A DNA stretch of 7,868 bases from JBKEDH01 sp047975295 (GTDB lineage: Bacteria > Bacteroidota > Bacteroidia > Flavobacteriales > Flavobacteriaceae), in contig JBKEDH010000198.1 of NCBI GenBank assembly GCA_047975295.1, positions 1 through 7,868 on the forward strand, in the 5' to 3' direction. The notes under the pieces were generated by a model. It ran no database searches and was not told where the DNA came from. It saw only the letters and a list, made by a program, of their open reading frames with translations. The translations under genes and the position numbers were made by a program. Position 1 is the first letter of the stretch; each line of letters starts with the position of its first letter. Positions 6,718-7,868 of the stretch are shown piece by piece.

Positions 6718-7868
6718 ATGAAAAGAGGAATTTTTCTTTTGTTTTTATTGTTGAATCTTGTTTTGTACGGGCAGCAAAAAAGTTTTAATATCGAATGGGA
6801 ATCGGATAAAACCATTTTTGGTGATAGCTATTCGTTTGTAGTTCCGTCATTTAACGAAGAATTTTTTAGTTATTCTCCCGAAGAAGGCGTAAGGTTTGTA
6901 ACCCAGTGGAAAGCAATGAATGTAGATGAATCTTCTGTTCAGGTTACCAATGTTGTTTATGCTCCTATTTTAAAAGGTGAATTGGGTAGTTTGGATGTGG
7001 ACGTTATTCCAAATAAATTGGAGTTTTCATTGAATAATTCAAAGGCAAGGGGAACTAATTATGTGTTTTTCAAACTTAGTCCGATTATAAATACCGGAGG
7101 CTCTAATTATAAAAAGGTAGTCGCTTTTACCTTAAACTACAAAGAAGGGAATAGTGCGGCAATTAATAGAAAATCTATATCAAAAACAAGAAAACAACAG
7201 GCTGTTTCAAACTCGGTACTTGCTACAGGCCGTTGGTATAAATTTTATATCGATACTACTGGTGTTTTTAGGCTTACCAAGAATTTTTTAAGCCGATTGG
7301 GAGTAGATGTGAATAATGTCGATCCCAGAAATATTAGGCTTTATGGCAATGGAGGTGATATGATTCCGTATTTAAATTCGGAATATCAGCCCTTTGATGT
7401 TGTCGAGAATGCGATTAAATTTGTTGGAGAGGAAGATGGTGTGTTCAATAACGAAGATTATATTTTGTTTTACGGCCGTGGCCCAAAAGGATATAATGCC
7501 GAAAGTAAAACCAACATTAATTGTTATACCGATAAAACCTATTACTATATTAATGTGGGAACGGGCTACGGAAAGCGCATACAGACTATGTTCCAACCTT
7601 CTGGAGTACCAACAGTAAACATTAATACGTTTAACGATTATCAATTTCATGAGGTCGATACTTATAACATTGGTTTTCTGGGAAGACGTTGGTTTGGAGA
7701 ACGATTCGATATTGAGTCCGAACAGATTTTTGAATTCGATTTTCCCAATCTGCAAACGGCTTCACCAATTGAATTACAGGTTTATGTAGCATCAACCGGA
7801 GCAGCGAGTACCTCTATGGAAATCTCGGTAAATGGCGCACAGGTTTCCAGTCTTTCAATACCGGGCAG
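6718..7868 (+). CDS. porU: Type IX secretion C-terminal signal peptidase (sortase) PorU, N-terminal part
   Basis: PorU is the surface-exposed gingipain-like cysteine peptidase (family C25) that cuts off the C-terminal sorting domain of type IX cargo and helps attach the cargo to the cell surface; it works with the outer-membrane protein PorV. The frame is open for 383 codons and runs off the right edge, so this is roughly the first third of a protein usually about 1100-1300 residues long. The catalytic His and Cys are outside the window. Visible features are a signal peptide (MKRGIFLLFLLLNLVLYGQQ, probable cleavage after Gly18), GRWYKFYIDTTGVFRLTKNF, PRNIRLYGNGGDMIPY (203-218) and EDYILFYGRGPKGYN (246-260), all typical of the PorU N-terminal domain. 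I chose the ATG at 6718 because it starts directly with the signal peptide; an in-frame ATG at 6688 would add ten residues. The identification is supported by the divergent gldJ. In F. johnsoniae porV is next to porU, so it may lie just to the right. Confidence 0.9.
   Translation, partial: MKRGIFLLFLLLNLVLYGQQKSFNIEWESDKTIFGDSYSFVVPSFNEEFFSYSPEEGVRFVTQWKAMNVDESSVQVTNVVYAPILKGELGSLDVDVIPNKLEFSLNNSKARGTNYVFFKLSPIINTGGSNYKKVVAFTLNYKEGNSAAINRKSISKTRKQQAVSNSVLATGRWYKFYIDTTGVFRLTKNFLSRLGVDVNNVDPRNIRLYGNGGDMIPYLNSEYQPFDVVENAIKFVGEEDGVFNNEDYILFYGRGPKGYNAESKTNINCYTDKTYYYINVGTGYGKRIQTMFQPSGVPTVNINTFNDYQFHEVDTYNIGFLGRRWFGERFDIESEQIFEFDFPNLQTASPIELQVYVASTGAASTSMEISVNGAQVSSLSIPG

Noticed and set aside
7372..7755. 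Minus-strand open frame of 127 codons
   Set aside because: It is antisense to porU, whose plus-strand frame is open to the window edge and has a signal peptide and family motifs.
1..7868. Novel defence, mobile or RNA-based system
   Set aside because: All five long coding regions belong to recognised families, the gaps are short and A/T-rich, and no repeat array, transposase, reverse transcriptase or structured RNA was seen.

Overview
The window looks like chromosome of a member of the Bacteroidota, most likely the family Flavobacteriaceae. It has low G+C, a GldJ lipoprotein next to a PorU-type secretion sortase, a TonB-dependent receptor with an N-terminal carboxypeptidase-like domain, a membrane-bound AraC-type regulator, and Bacteroidota-style -7 promoter elements (TAnnTTTG) rather than sigma-70 boxes. 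No RNA genes, insertion sequences, CRISPR arrays or phage genes were seen.

Layout, left to right. Positions 15-1961 (minus) encode an outer-membrane TonB-dependent receptor that stops after 648 residues, inside what should be its beta-barrel. It looks truncated or frameshifted. A 172-base gap (1962-2133) follows, with an interrupted palindrome that could be an operator and a weak promoter for the receptor. Positions 2134-3249 (minus) encode a regulator with about seven membrane segments and a C-terminal AraC-type DNA-binding domain; it is a plausible controller of the receptor. Positions 3391-4671 (minus) encode MurF, the last cytoplasmic peptide-adding ligase of peptidoglycan precursor synthesis. 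Positions 4769-6442 (minus) encode the gliding/type IX secretion lipoprotein GldJ, followed by a strong hairpin terminator. Divergent from gldJ across a 275-base promoter region, 6718 to the right edge (plus) holds the first 383 codons of porU, the C-terminal signal peptidase (sortase) of the type IX secretion system.

How the genes fit together. The right half is the conserved flavobacterial porU / gldJ / murF neighbourhood. PorU removes the C-terminal sorting signals of type IX cargo at the cell surface. GldJ is a periplasm-facing outer-membrane lipoprotein required for gliding and for a stable secretion/motility apparatus. MurF makes the peptidoglycan precursor. The left half is a separate nutrient-uptake module (regulator plus receptor). 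I found no convincing evidence of an undescribed system. The items most worth checking are the early stop in the receptor, the palindrome upstream of it, the missing ATG of murF beside the gldJ terminator, and the non-catalytic sulfatase-modifying fold of GldJ.
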